Shown here one piece after another: positions 8,172 through 16,755 of a stretch of DNA of 64,000 nt; the stretch's first letter is position 1, and each line of letters opens with the position of its first letter. The stretch lies in contig NZ_JAJNOQ010000003.1 in NCBI RefSeq assembly GCF_021044775.1, positions 124,001-188,000 on the forward strand, in the 5' to 3' direction. The position numbers and the translations under genes were made by a program. The notes under the pieces are model-generated. The model saw only the letters and a program-made list of their open reading frames with translations. It was not told the origin of the DNA and did no database searches. This stretch comes from Paraeggerthella hominis. Its GTDB lineage: Bacteria; Actinomycetota; Coriobacteriia; Coriobacteriales; Eggerthellaceae.

Positions 8172-9280
8172 GCCTTGAGGTTGATATCAAGAAGAAGTTC
8201 TCGTCGTTTCAGCTGGACGTGGCGTTCGAGGCGGGCGACGAGACGTTGGGCTTTCTGGGGGCGTCGGGATGCGGGAAGAGCCTGACCATGCGCTGCATTG
8301 CGGGCATCGAAACTCCTGATGAGGGACGTATCGTGGTGAACGGGCAAGTGTTCTTCGATTCCGAGCGCAACATCAATTTGAAGCCTCAGGCGCGCAAAAC
8401 GGCCCTGCTGTTCCAGAACTACATGCTGTTTCCCAATCTGACCGTGGCGGGCAACGTGGGCGCGGGCATCGGGCGGGACGTGCCGAAGGCCGATCGGGCG
8501 GCGCGCGTTGCCTCGGAGCTCAAGCGCTTCGGGCTGGAAGGGTTCGAGACCCGCTACCCTGCGCAGTTGTCCGGCGGCCAGCAGCAGCGCGTGGCGTTGG
8601 CCCGCATGCTGGCCGCGCGACCGGGCATTCTCATGCTGGACGAGCCGTTTTCCGCCTTGGACGCGCACCTGAAGAGCGTGCTCGAGCAGAACCTGGTCAG
8701 CCTGTTCGACGCGTTCCACGGAACCGTGCTGTACGTGAGCCACGACATCGACGAGGCGCTGCGCTTCTGCGACCGCATCGCTGTGGTGGAGTCGGGGTGC
8801 ATCGTGGAGATGGGGACGGGCGATGACCTGGTCAATCGTCCGCAATCGACGGCAGGCATCAAGCTTTCCGGCTGCAAGAACGCCACGCCGGCGGAGCGCG
8901 CGGGCTCGCATCGGGTATGGCTGCCCAAGTGGGGCATCGAGGTTGACACGCAAGACGAGGTGCCGCAAAACGTGGAGACGCTTGGCGTGCGCGCGTTCTT
9001 CCTCGAACGGGCGGAGGGGCCGGGCCCCAATGCGTACCGGGTGCGGGTCGACCGAGTGAGCGATTCGCGCTTCGAGCGAACGGCGCTGCTGGGATTTCTC
9101 GATCGAGACGATCGGGCCGTGCCTACGGTGAAGCGTACCGACGATGAGATGAAGTACCTGCACCAGCACCTGTTCTGGCGCGTGGACAAGCTGACCGTTG
9201 CCGCGGACAAGCTGCCGCGCGAAGGCGACGAGCTATGGATGCGCATTCCGTCCGACAGGGTGTACCTGGTGGAGAAATAG
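8168..9280 (+). CDS. modC: Molybdate ABC transporter ATPase
   Basis: A 370-residue ATPase driving molybdate import. It shows Walker A GASGCGKS near residue 36, a Q-loop in LFQNYMLFP, signature LSGGQQQR, Walker B LMLDEPFSALD and switch His in VSHD. The C-terminal 120 residues form a regulatory TOBE/MOBE-like domain, as in ModC, where oxyanions can bind and inhibit transport. Its ATG overlaps the modB stop by 4 bp, so the two are translationally coupled. A terminator follows at 9291. Confidence 0.9.
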   Translation: MSLEVDIKKKFSSFQLDVAFEAGDETLGFLGASGCGKSLTMRCIAGIETPDEGRIVVNGQVFFDSERNINLKPQARKTALLFQNYMLFPNLTVAGNVGAGIGRDVPKADRAARVASELKRFGLEGFETRYPAQLSGGQQQRVALARMLAARPGILMLDEPFSALDAHLKSVLEQNLVSLFDAFHGTVLYVSHDIDEALRFCDRIAVVESGCIVEMGTGDDLVNRPQSTAGIKLSGCKNATPAERAGSHRVWLPKWGIEVDTQDEVPQNVETLGVRAFFLERAEGPGPNAYRVRVDRVSDSRFERTALLGFLDRDDRAVPTVKRTDDEMKYLHQHLFWRVDKLTVAADKLPREGDELWMRIPSDRVYLVEK

Positions 9281-9290
9281 GACGACGGAG

Positions 9291-9316
9291 CCTCCCGAAG
9301 CGGGAGGTTTCGTTTT
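9291..9316 (+). terminator. Rho-independent terminator after modC
   Basis: CCTCCCG-AAG-CGGGAGG is a perfect 7-bp stem at 9291-9307, followed by the T-rich run TTTCGTTTTC. Confidence 0.8.
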
Positions 9317-9348
9317 CTCGGACGCGCGATCGGTTGCGATCGGGCTTC

Positions 9349-9376
9349 TGTGGTGCGATTGCGAAAGAAGTTCGAC
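9349..9376 (+). promoter_or_regulatory. Predicted moaA promoter
   Basis: TGTGGTGCGATT resembles the extended -10 of the modB promoter, and the 28-base segment matches it at 22 positions. The second copy of the ACTATATCYTC motif lies just downstream at 9401-9411. Confidence 0.4.
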
Positions 9377-9435
9377 TCATAATGCTGGATCATGTCCTAT
9401 ACTATATCCTCAGACGAGAAGGGAGCGTGGTCTCC

Positions 9436-10437
9436 ATGAAGGATACCCATGGTCGTACCATCGATTACTTGAGGATATCGCTGACGGATCGCTGTAATTT
9501 CCGTTGCATTTACTGCATGCCCGAAAAGGGCGTTCAGTCGCTTGCCCACGAGGACATCCTGCGCATCGAGGAGATAGAGCAGGCGGTGCGCGTGGCGGCC
9601 GGAATGGGCATCAGGAGCATCCGCTTGACCGGCGGAGAGCCGCTTGTTCGTCTGGGCGTGGCTGATTTGATTCGCGCTATTTCCGATACGCCCGGCATTG
9701 AGAACGTGTCCATGACCACGAACGGCGTCTTGCTGCCCAAGATGGCGGACGAGCTGAAGAATGCGGGATTGTCGCGCGTGAACATTTCCCTGGACACGCT
9801 CGATCCCGACCAGTTCCGCCAGGTCACGCGCCGAGGCGAGCTCCAGCAGACGCTCGACGGCATCGATGCGGCTTTGGAGGCTGGGTTCAATCCCGTCAAG
9901 ATCAACGCGGTGGCCGTGCGCAGCTTGGACCAGGACTACCTGGCTTTCGCGAAGCTTTCGATCGATCGGCCGCTGCACGTTCGCTTTATCGAGTACATGC
10001 CCGTCGGCGAAAGCTCTGGCGGCCACGGGTGCGGTTGGGGCAAAGAGGACGTGGTTCCAAGCGAAGAGCTGTTCGACATCATCAACGAGCGTGCTCGTGC
10101 TGCGGGCATGGACGAATTGGTTCCTGCCGGCACCGATCGCCCGCTTGGATGGGGTCCCGCGCGCTACTTCGAGTTTCCGAACGCGCAGGGTACGGTGGGC
10201 TTCATCAGCCCCTTGTCGCGCCACTTCTGCAGCGAGTGCAACCGCCTGCGCCTGACGGCTGATGGCAAGCTTCGTCCGTGCCTGTTCTCGGACGACGAGT
10301 ACGATTTGCGCACCGCGCTGCGCGAGGGCGGCGAAGCCGAGCAGCGCGCCGTGTTCGCGCGCGCGTTGGGGGCGAAGCCCGACGAGCACCACGACAAGGT
10401 GGGCACCGAAAGGGGCATGAGCCAAATTGGCGGGTAG
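9436..10437 (+). CDS. moaA: GTP 3',8-cyclase MoaA
   Basis: A 333-residue radical SAM enzyme that converts GTP to 3',8-cyclo-GTP, the first step of molybdopterin synthesis. The SAM-binding [4Fe-4S] motif CNFRCIYC lies near residues 20-27. A second cluster site appears as CSECNRLRL followed by a third Cys in KLRPCLF. GGEPL and FIEYMPVG are also MoaA signatures. ATG 9436 follows GAAGGGAG; longer in-frame starts add unrelated residues. Its place beside modABC and moaC ties metal uptake to cofactor assembly for molybdo-enzymes. Confidence 0.93.
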   Translation: MKDTHGRTIDYLRISLTDRCNFRCIYCMPEKGVQSLAHEDILRIEEIEQAVRVAAGMGIRSIRLTGGEPLVRLGVADLIRAISDTPGIENVSMTTNGVLLPKMADELKNAGLSRVNISLDTLDPDQFRQVTRRGELQQTLDGIDAALEAGFNPVKINAVAVRSLDQDYLAFAKLSIDRPLHVRFIEYMPVGESSGGHGCGWGKEDVVPSEELFDIINERARAAGMDELVPAGTDRPLGWGPARYFEFPNAQGTVGFISPLSRHFCSECNRLRLTADGKLRPCLFSDDEYDLRTALREGGEAEQRAVFARALGAKPDEHHDKVGTERGMSQIGG

Positions 10438-10444
10438 CGGCTTT

Positions 10445-10464
10445 CGGCAATCCGCGGATTGCCG
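10445..10464. terminator. Hairpin after moaA
   Basis: A 20-bp perfect palindrome, CGGCAATCCG followed by its complement, extended by GGCT/AGCC flanks and followed by GTGTTTTCC. It may act as a weak terminator between moaA and moaC. Confidence 0.5.
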
Positions 10465-10553
10465 AGCCGTGTTTTCCGTTCGCCCTTCTTGCAGGCTTGC
10501 GAGTGCCAGCCTGCGGTTTTCAACCTGTGAGTTCACGAACCAAGGAGCACCTT

Positions 10554-11051
10554 ATGACCGATCAGCACCTCACCCATATTGACGAGAACGGCGCCGTGCG
10601 CATGGTTGACGTGTCGCAGAAAGCCGACACCGAGCGCGTTGCCGTGGCGGAGGGGTTCATCGCCATGCAGCCTGAAACGCTTGCGCTCATCGTCGAGGGC
10701 AAGGCTGCGAAGGGCGACGTGCTGGCGTGTGCGCGCGTGGCCGGCGTGATGGCCTCGAAGCGCACGAGCGACCTTATTCCCATGTGCCATCCGCTCAACA
10801 TCACGAAGGCGAAGGTTGAGTGCGCCCCCGTAGCCGAAGGGGAGCGCGCAGACGGGATTGTGGGCGTTCACGTGACGACCACCTGCGGCGTTACCGGAAA
10901 GACGGGGATCGAGATGGAGGCGCTGACCGCGGCCAGCGTGGCGTGCCTTACGATCTACGACATGTGCAAGGCCGTCGATCGCGGCATGGAGATCATGGAC
11001 GTGCGCCTGCTCAAGAAAGACGGCGGCAAAACCGGTCTGTGGGAGCGCTAA
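10554..11051 (+). CDS. moaC: Cyclic pyranopterin monophosphate synthase MoaC
   Basis: A 165-residue MoaC that turns the MoaA product into cyclic pyranopterin monophosphate. It has the family motifs KRTSDLIPMCHPL and TGKTGIEMEALTAAS, then a C-terminal KDGGKTG. ATG 10554 follows AAGGAG; the frame is open upstream but nothing there resembles MoaC. Length is normal. It follows moaA by 116 bp with a hairpin between, so it may be expressed partly on its own. Confidence 0.93.
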   Translation: MTDQHLTHIDENGAVRMVDVSQKADTERVAVAEGFIAMQPETLALIVEGKAAKGDVLACARVAGVMASKRTSDLIPMCHPLNITKAKVECAPVAEGERADGIVGVHVTTTCGVTGKTGIEMEALTAASVACLTIYDMCKAVDRGMEIMDVRLLKKDGGKTGLWER

Positions 11052-11104
11052 GGTTTCGCGCGGGACCGCATAGGGCGCACAGGACTTGCCAGGTGCGTGG
11101 AGGC

Positions 11105-11130
11105 GGGGTCGAGCATTGCTGCTCGGCCCC
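11105..11130 (+). terminator. Hairpin after moaC
   Basis: GGGGTCGAGCA at 11105-11115 pairs with TGCTCGGCCCC at 11120-11130 (one G-T pair). There is no clear T-run, so termination is only likely. Confidence 0.45.
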
Positions 11131-11176
11131 GATTGTCGGCCGGGTTTGGGATTGAACGCATCTGCCCGGCGGCTTC

Positions 11177-11205
11177 TTTGCCGAGGGATCCCTTTCGCCT
11201 ATAAT
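11177..11205 (+). promoter_or_regulatory. Promoter of the lipid kinase gene
   Basis: TTTGCC (11177-11182), a 17-base spacer, and a perfect TATAAT (11200-11205), about 54 bases before the start codon. Confidence 0.65.
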
Positions 11206-11258
11206 GCGAAACCTATCGGGGCGCTATGCCCCTGCTTTTCGGGAATGGAAGGATCTTC

Positions 11259-12179
11259 ATGTCGCCATCCGAGGGAACAATTCTGCTGATCGCGAATCCT
11301 GCGGCGCAAAACGGCAACGGAGCGGCGGCTGCCGACCGGGCGGCTGCCGCCTTGCGTGCGCAGCTGGGCGAGGATCGGGTGGTTCTTGCTCGCACGGCGG
11401 GTCCGCGACATGCGTCCGAGATTGCCGAGCGTGCCGAGGGTTGTTCGACCGTGGTCGCATTGGGCGGAGACGGCGTTATCCACGAAGTAGCCGGCGGGTT
11501 GCTTCGAAGGCCGCTCGATCGTCGCCCTGCGCTGGGGGTTGTTCCCGTGGGGTCGGGCAACGACTACGCGCGCACGTTGGGCATGTCGCACAAGGTTGAC
11601 GAGGCGTGCGCGCAGGTGCTGGCGGCGCAGGCTCGTCCGGTGGACGTGGGGCGTGTGAACGACGATTGGTTCCTTGAAACGCTTTCGTTCGGATTGGATG
11701 CCGCCATCGCTCACGATACGGTGGATCGTCGCGTGCGCACGGGGCGGACGGGCGCGCTCCTCTATATGGAAAGCGGCGTCGACCAGCTGCTGCACCATCT
11801 TGATCTATACCGGTATCGCGCTTCTTTCGACGGAGGCAAGGCTGTCGACTCGCAATCCATCATGTTCGCCGTGCAGATCGGGCCGTATTACGGTAGCGGA
11901 TTCAAGATTTGCCCGGATGCGCTTGTCGATGACGGGTTCTTGGACGTTTGCATTGCGCATCCTCCCGTGAGCGTTGCGCGCGCTCTGTGCATCTTCATGC
12001 GCGCCAAGGATGGCAAGCATGTGGGGTTCAAGCAGGTCGAGCTGCGGCGCTGTCGCACGTTGCGCGTGGAATTCGACCAGGCGCCGCCCGCTCAGGTGGA
12101 CGGCGAGCGCCTGAGCGGGCGCACGTTCGACATCTCCGTGGACCGAGGCGCCTTGCATGTGCTGATGCCCATGGCGTGA
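11259..12179 (+). CDS. Diacylglycerol/sphingosine-type lipid kinase (YegS/DagK family)
   Basis: A 306-residue cytoplasmic or membrane-associated lipid kinase. The catalytic domain starts at ILLIANPAAQNGNG, continues to the nucleotide motif VVALGGDGVIHEV and the signature VPVGSGNDYARTLG. The C-terminal half contains the beta-sandwich typical of this family and ends in SVDRGALHVLMP. Such enzymes phosphorylate diacylglycerol to phosphatidate and recycle lipid headgroup products. ATG 11259 follows GGAAGGA. The exact lipid substrate cannot be told from sequence. Confidence 0.85.
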   Translation: MSPSEGTILLIANPAAQNGNGAAAADRAAAALRAQLGEDRVVLARTAGPRHASEIAERAEGCSTVVALGGDGVIHEVAGGLLRRPLDRRPALGVVPVGSGNDYARTLGMSHKVDEACAQVLAAQARPVDVGRVNDDWFLETLSFGLDAAIAHDTVDRRVRTGRTGALLYMESGVDQLLHHLDLYRYRASFDGGKAVDSQSIMFAVQIGPYYGSGFKICPDALVDDGFLDVCIAHPPVSVARALCIFMRAKDGKHVGFKQVELRRCRTLRVEFDQAPPAQVDGERLSGRTFDISVDRGALHVLMPMA

Positions 12180-12208
12180 AGCCGGGCGGTCCGCGCCCGC
12201 AGCATCAG

Positions 12209-12245
12209 ATCGGCCGGCCCCGCAAGGTTCGCGGAGCCGGCCGAT
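12209..12245. terminator. Bidirectional hairpin between the lipid kinase and serA
   Basis: ATCGGCCGGC at 12209-12218 pairs with GCCGGCCGAT at 12236-12245, with an inner CCGC/GCGG stem. It sits between convergent genes. Confidence 0.6.
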
Positions 12246-12290
12246 GGCGCTTTGGCGAGTTCTTTGATGCGACGGCGAATAGGCGAGGCG

Positions 12291-13457
12291 CTACTTCACC
12301 ACGCGGACGCGACGGACGCCCTCGATGGCGGCCAGCTTCTCGACGGCGGCGTCGGGAGCGGCGGCGTTCAGGTCGAGCAGGGTGTAGGCGGCTTCGCCTC
12401 GCGCTTTGTTCGTCAGGTTGTCGATGTTGACGCCGGCATCGCCGAACACGTTCGTGATCTGGCTGATCATGTTCGGCACGTTCGCGTGCAGCACGGCCAC
12501 GCGGCCGCCCTCGGCCGGGCAGGGACCCATGTCGCAGGCCGGGTAGTTCACCGAGTTCACGATGTTGCCGTTTTCCAGGTAGTCCATCGTTTGGCGCACG
12601 GCCATGACGGCGCAGTTGTCCTCGGCTTCGGCGGTCGAGGCGCCCAGGTGCGGCAGCACGATGGCGCGCTCCATCTTCATGACGGCGGGGTTGGCGAAGT
12701 CGGTGACGTAGGCGCCCACCTTGCCTGCGGCGAGCGCGGCGGCCATGGCCTCGTCGTTCACCAGCGTGTCGCGCGAGAAGTTCAGGAACACCGCGCCGTC
12801 TTTCATGAGCGAGCAGGCGCGTTCGTCGATCATGCCGATGGTGCCTTCTATGGCGGGCACGTGGATGGTGATGTAATCGCACTCGCGCAGCAGGTCGTCC
12901 AGGTTCGTTACGTGGCGCACCGAGCTGGACAGACGCCAAGCTGCGCCTACCGATACGTACGGGTCGTATCCGTACACGTCCATTCCCAGGTCGATGGCTG
13001 CGTTCGCCACCAGAGCGCCGATGGCCCCCAAGCCGATGACGCCCAGCTTCTTGCCCTGGATCTCGCGTCCGGCGAACGCCTTCTTCGCCTTTTCGGCGGC
13101 TTTGCCGATATTGGGATCGTCCGCATTGTCGCGGCACCAGGCGATGCCGTCCACAACGCCGCGGCTGCCCAGCAGCATGCCGCACAGCACCAGCTCCTTT
13201 ACGGCGTTCGCATTGGCGCCGGGGGTGTTGAACACCACGATGCCCTCTTCGGCGCAGCGGTCGAGCGGGATGTTGTTGACGCCGGCTCCCGCGCGGGCGA
13301 TTGCCAGCAACTCTTGCGGGAACTCCATGTCGTGCATGGCCGCGCTGCGAACCAGGACGCCTGCGGCCTGGGACAGGTCGTCGGTCAGGGCGTAGTCGTC
13401 GGTCAAAAGGTCGGTTCCGTAGGCGGAAATGTTGTTCAGGCAGTGGATGTGGCGCAT
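12291..13457 (-). CDS. serA: D-3-phosphoglycerate dehydrogenase
   Basis: A 388-residue dehydrogenase making 3-phosphohydroxypyruvate, the first step of serine synthesis. The substrate domain carries GAGVNNIPLDRCAEEGIVV. The NAD-binding fold has GLGAIG, followed by the catalytic Arg region NFSRDTLV and the active-site His in LPHLGAST. Residues from about 318 on form an ACT domain (MISQITNVFGDAGVNI), usually the site of serine feedback. It is the short form without the extra intervening domain. The ribosome site AAGGAG precedes ATG. Confidence 0.9.
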   Translation of the reverse strand: MRHIHCLNNISAYGTDLLTDDYALTDDLSQAAGVLVRSAAMHDMEFPQELLAIARAGAGVNNIPLDRCAEEGIVVFNTPGANANAVKELVLCGMLLGSRGVVDGIAWCRDNADDPNIGKAAEKAKKAFAGREIQGKKLGVIGLGAIGALVANAAIDLGMDVYGYDPYVSVGAAWRLSSSVRHVTNLDDLLRECDYITIHVPAIEGTIGMIDERACSLMKDGAVFLNFSRDTLVNDEAMAAALAAGKVGAYVTDFANPAVMKMERAIVLPHLGASTAEAEDNCAVMAVRQTMDYLENGNIVNSVNYPACDMGPCPAEGGRVAVLHANVPNMISQITNVFGDAGVNIDNLTNKARGEAAYTLLDLNAAAPDAAVEKLAAIEGVRRVRVVK

Positions 13458-13671
13458 GGCGTCTCCTTCGAAAGGTGAAGCGCGGCGGCTTCATCGCCCG
13501 ACCGCCGCAGTTTTGGCACAATGGTTTCATACTGCGTTCGGCGTTTGCCGTTGTCAACAAAAACCATGCGTACGTCACTTTAGGCCGGTGGAGTGGTTGC
13601 TGGGAAGCCAGCGCGGCTCGGATTGCGGGGCGCTCGAACCCCATGCAGCAAGGCGGGAACGCTGCGCTCGC

Positions 13672-13713
13672 GCGAGCAGCCGCCGACCCCGCGAGGGATG
13701 GGCGGCTGCTCGC
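13672..13713. repeat. Inverted repeat downstream of the bacterioferritin gene
   Basis: GCGAGCAGCCGCC (13672-13684) pairs perfectly with GGCGGCTGCTCGC (13701-13713) across a 16-base loop. It lies just past the stop of the minus-strand gene at 13739 and could end its transcript, although no T-run follows. Confidence 0.55.
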
Positions 13714-13738
13714 ACTGCTTGGCGGTTTGCCCGCGGCT

Positions 13739-14203
13739 CTAGTTTTGCGTGGAAAGGAAGATCTGCAAGGACATCTGCTCTATCTGGTCTTGAAGGTCTT
13801 CAAGTTCGTCAACGTGGCTGTCTTCGTCCTGCAGAATGGACATCAGCATGTCGCGCGTGGCGTAGTCGAGCACCTGCCCGGCAAGCACGATGGCTTCGTT
13901 GTAGTCCCGCACCGTGTCGATTTCCGCTGCATGGTCGTTGTCGATTTGCTGGGGGACGGTTGCGCCGATCTTGATCTCGTTGAGGTTGGACACGATGGGC
14001 GTCCCTTCAAGAAACAGGATGCGTCCGATGAGCATTTCCGCATGCTTCATTTCCGCGATGGCTCGTTTCTCGAAACGTGCGTGCAGCTTTTCGTAGCCCC
14101 AGTCCTCGCACATTTCGGCATGGACCATGTACTGGTTGACTGCGGTCAGCTCTCCGGCGAGCAAGTCATTCAACGCTTGGATGAGTTCTTGGTTTCCCTT
14201 CAC
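13739..14203 (-). CDS. bfr: Bacterioferritin
   Basis: A 154-residue four-helix iron-storage protein. It starts with the bacterioferritin pattern ELIQALNDLLAGELTAVNQY and has the ferroxidase helix AEMKHAEMLIGRILFLEG, with a further carboxylate/His pair in ILQDEDSHVDELE. Met at the haem position is the residue in AEMKHAEM. It oxidises Fe2+ and stores iron as a mineral in a 24-subunit shell, also limiting oxidative damage. It is a single gene transcribed away from yebC. Confidence 0.88.
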   Translation of the reverse strand: MKGNQELIQALNDLLAGELTAVNQYMVHAEMCEDWGYEKLHARFEKRAIAEMKHAEMLIGRILFLEGTPIVSNLNEIKIGATVPQQIDNDHAAEIDTVRDYNEAIVLAGQVLDYATRDMLMSILQDEDSHVDELEDLQDQIEQMSLQIFLSTQN

Positions 14204-14439
14204 GGCGGTGCTCCTTCCGTTGATGTTGCCGGGGGTCGTCGAAAACCCTCGTCTTTAACGATTGTATGGACTCGGCTAGCGTCTGCGGGCATGCGTTCGG
14301 TATCGTAGGCGTGCTGTGGCCATCTTGATACCGATCGATATTTTCAACCGTGTTTTTGAAAACCCTGCAAATGCGAACAGGGGATAAGGCGTGTGTGCTA
14401 GAATAAGCGGCTGGTATTGCAACATCGGAAGGGACGCAT

Positions 14440-15240
14440 ATGTCAGGGCATTCTAAATGGGCAACTACAAAGCATCGCAAGGCTGCGCAGGACGCTAAGC
14501 GCTCGGCCTTGTTCTCCAAGCTGTCGCGCAACATCACGGTGGCGGCCAAGGAGGGTGGCGACCCGAACCCCGACAACAACGCGTCGCTTGCTGCCGCCAT
14601 TGAAAAGGCCAAAGGCTACTCTTTGCCGAAGGACAAGATCAAGGTCGCTATCGACAAGGCCTTCGGTTCGGGCAAAGATTCCGCCAACTACGAGACGGTT
14701 GTCTACGAGGGCTACGGCCCGTGTGGCGTGGCCGTCTACTGCGAAGCGCTGACCGACAACCGCAACCGTACGGCTGCCGATGTGCGCGCGGCGTTCAGCC
14801 ATTCCGGCGGCAACCTGGGCACCTCGGGCTCGGTGGCGTTCATGTTCGAGCGCAAGGGCCAGATCATGGTGGCGAAAGAGGTCGAGACCGGCGATAAGAA
14901 GAATCCCGTGAGGCCCAACGGCGCTGCAGCCGACGAGGAAGAGTTCATGTTGGCCGTGGCCGAGGCCGGCGGTGACGACTACGAGGATGCCGAGGACGAG
15001 TGGATCGTCTACACGGGTCCGACCGATCTCATGGCCGTGAAGAAGGCTTTGGAAGAGGCTGGCGTCGTCACGAAGGGCGCCGAGCTGACCATGGAGCCCA
15101 CCACGCCTGCGGCGGTGAGCGTGTCCGACGCGAAGAAGGTCATGCGCTTGGTGGACAAGCTGGAAGAGCTCGAGGATCTTCAGAACGTCTACCATGCTAT
15201 GGACATCACCGAAGAGATTGCCGCCGCGCTCGACGAATAA
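14440..15240 (+). CDS. yebC: YebC/PmpR family protein (TACO1-like translation factor)
   Basis: A 266-residue member of the YebC/TACO1 family. The invariant start SGHSKWATTKHRKAAQDAKR is present, then NITVAAKEGG, the middle VVYEGYGPCGVAVYCEALTDN and the Asp/Glu-rich third domain. Family members were first described as DNA-binding regulators and more recently as ribosome-associated factors helping translation of proline stretches. It is about 20 residues longer than usual, from insertions in the acidic region near residues 160-190. It precedes ruvCAB, a common neighbourhood, but a strong terminator separates them. Confidence 0.9.
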   Translation: MSGHSKWATTKHRKAAQDAKRSALFSKLSRNITVAAKEGGDPNPDNNASLAAAIEKAKGYSLPKDKIKVAIDKAFGSGKDSANYETVVYEGYGPCGVAVYCEALTDNRNRTAADVRAAFSHSGGNLGTSGSVAFMFERKGQIMVAKEVETGDKKNPVRPNGAAADEEEFMLAVAEAGGDDYEDAEDEWIVYTGPTDLMAVKKALEEAGVVTKGAELTMEPTTPAAVSVSDAKKVMRLVDKLEELEDLQNVYHAMDITEEIAAALDE

Positions 15241-15261
15241 CGCACGCAGCATACGATCAAA

Positions 15262-15301
15262 GCCGCCGCGATCAGAGCATCTGCGGCGGCTTTTTTGTTT
15301 T
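15262..15301 (+). terminator. Rho-independent terminator after yebC
   Basis: GCCGCCGC (15262-15269) pairs with GCGGCGGC (15283-15290), followed directly by TTTTTTGTTTT. Confidence 0.9.
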
Positions 15302-15431
15302 CCAGGTCGAGGTTCGACCGCGTGGAAACGCTGCTGCGTCTAGGATGCGACGACGTTCGACGGGTTGTGCGCTTGTCGAGTCAACCTTGATATTTTCCCT
15401 CGGTTCGTCTCGTTTTGTGATAGGATGGGAA

Positions 15432-15445
15432 CGAACATACGTTTG
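15432..15445. promoter_or_regulatory. LexA (SOS) box before ruvCAB
   Basis: CGAACATACGTTTG matches the Gram-positive SOS box form CGAAC-N4-GTTYG. A -10-like TACTAT/TATAAC follows at once. It sits 60 bases before ruvC, so the Holliday-junction genes should be induced by DNA damage. No lexA gene is in the window. Confidence 0.8.
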
Positions 15446-15505
15446 TACTATATAACGATGCGCTTGCGGCCGCGTAGCTGCGCAAGCGTGGTGGGAAAGG
15501 GTCAA

Positions 15506-16129
15506 ATGACGCAGGTGCAGCGAACGATTCTCGGTATCGATCCCGGTTTGGCCAACACCGGCTGGGGAATCGTGTCTCAGTGCGGGGCGCGTCTTTCCTG
15601 CGTCGCGTACGGCTGCATCTCCACTTCGAAGGATATGCCGCTGGCGCATCGCCTCATGAAGATACATCGCCAGATGGGCGCCGTTATCGCCCGTTTCGAG
15701 CCAACGTGCGCGGGCGTGGAAACGGTATGGTTCGGCTCGAACACCCAAAGCGCGTTCGCCACGGGTCAGGCGCGCGGGGCTGCATTGGTTGCATGCGCCG
15801 AGCGAGATCTTCGGGTGGGGGAGTTTTCTCCCAGCCAGATAAAGCTTGCCGTCGTGGGAACGGGCTCTGCTGACAAAGACCAGGTGCAGTACATGGTGCG
15901 TCAGCTTTTGGCGCTTGAGGCCGTTCCTCGTCCCGACCACGCAGCCGATGCGCTGGCTGCTGCGATCTGCTTTACCACTCATGAGGGTTTTGCGGATCGC
16001 GCGCGATCCGCGCAGGCGGCGGGTCGCATCGCTTCGCTTCGGCAGGATCGCGAAAGCTGCCCGACGCGTGCAGCGGATGTTGCCCCGGCACGGTTTTCCG
16101 TGCCATCTTCCGGAAAGGAGACGGCATGA
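15506..16129 (+). CDS. ruvC: Crossover junction endodeoxyribonuclease RuvC
   Basis: A 207-residue Holliday-junction resolvase. The four acidic catalytic positions are visible: Asp in ILGIDPG, Glu in GVETVWFG, and two Asp in PDHAADALA. The C-terminus is about 35 residues longer than in E. coli and ends in a Pro/Ser/Ala tail. ATG 15506 follows GGGAAAGGG; longer in-frame starts run into the SOS-box promoter. It overlaps ruvA by 4 bp. RuvC cuts junctions that RuvAB branch-migrates. Confidence 0.92.
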   Translation: MTQVQRTILGIDPGLANTGWGIVSQCGARLSCVAYGCISTSKDMPLAHRLMKIHRQMGAVIARFEPTCAGVETVWFGSNTQSAFATGQARGAALVACAERDLRVGEFSPSQIKLAVVGTGSADKDQVQYMVRQLLALEAVPRPDHAADALAAAICFTTHEGFADRARSAQAAGRIASLRQDRESCPTRAADVAPARFSVPSSGKETA

Positions 16130-16716
16130 TCGCATTTTTGAAGGGCACGCTTGCCGGAAAGACTACGACGACGGCGTATATCGAGGTGAGCGGCGTTGGA
16201 TACGCCGTGGGAATGTCCCAGGCAAGCTTGTCGAAGCTGCCGGAAGCGGGGTCTGCGGTTGAGGTGCATACGTACCTGCAGGTTCGCGACGACGGGCTTT
16301 CGCTGTTCGGATTCCTCTCCCTTGAGGAGAAGGCGCTGTTCGAGCGCTTGATCAGCGTGAGCGGCGTGGGACCGAAGGTCGCCTTGGCGGCTCTTTCGTC
16401 GTTTACGCCGTCCGGGCTGGTTTCCGCCATCTCGGCGCAGGACGTAGCGGCGGTTCAGCGGATTCCCGGCGTGGGGAAGAAGACGGCTTCCCGCATTATC
16501 CTCGAACTCAAGGGATCTCTCGATCAGGGATTGGCGGGGCTTTTCGACGAAAACGAGGCTGCGCCGGTTCAGGCCGAGAGCCTGAAGGGCGCGCACGAGG
16601 CGCTTCTGTCCATGGGCTTTACGGCGGCGGAAGCTGATCTTGCGTTGAAGGGATCGCCCGAAGGTGCCGACGAGGGCAGGCTGTTACAATACGCGTTGAA
16701 GCGTTTGGGCGCGTAA
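16126..16716 (+). CDS. ruvA: Holliday junction DNA helicase subunit RuvA
   Basis: A 196-residue junction-binding subunit. Domain I starts MIAFLKGTL and carries YIEVSGVGYAVGMS. Domain II has the two helix-hairpin-helix motifs ISVSGVGPKVALAAL and IPGVGKKTASRIILEL. Domain III (from about residue 145) is the small C-terminal module that contacts RuvB. Length and order are normal. Its start overlaps ruvC and it is followed closely by ruvB. Confidence 0.93.
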   Translation: MIAFLKGTLAGKTTTTAYIEVSGVGYAVGMSQASLSKLPEAGSAVEVHTYLQVRDDGLSLFGFLSLEEKALFERLISVSGVGPKVALAALSSFTPSGLVSAISAQDVAAVQRIPGVGKKTASRIILELKGSLDQGLAGLFDENEAAPVQAESLKGAHEALLSMGFTAAEADLALKGSPEGADEGRLLQYALKRLGA

Positions 16717-16755
16717 AGAAGCGCGCGACTACCGGTGCAAGGCGGAATGGACGGC

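Noticed and set aside
13620..13650. tRNA T-arm-like sequence on minus (GGGG-TTCGAGC-GCCCC)
   Set aside because: No acceptor, D or anticodon arms can be drawn at proper distances, and no CCA or discriminator context fits.
15441..15460. ModE-like TATATAACGAT before ruvC
   Set aside because: It is half of a site only, next to the SOS box, and more likely the -10 region of ruvC.
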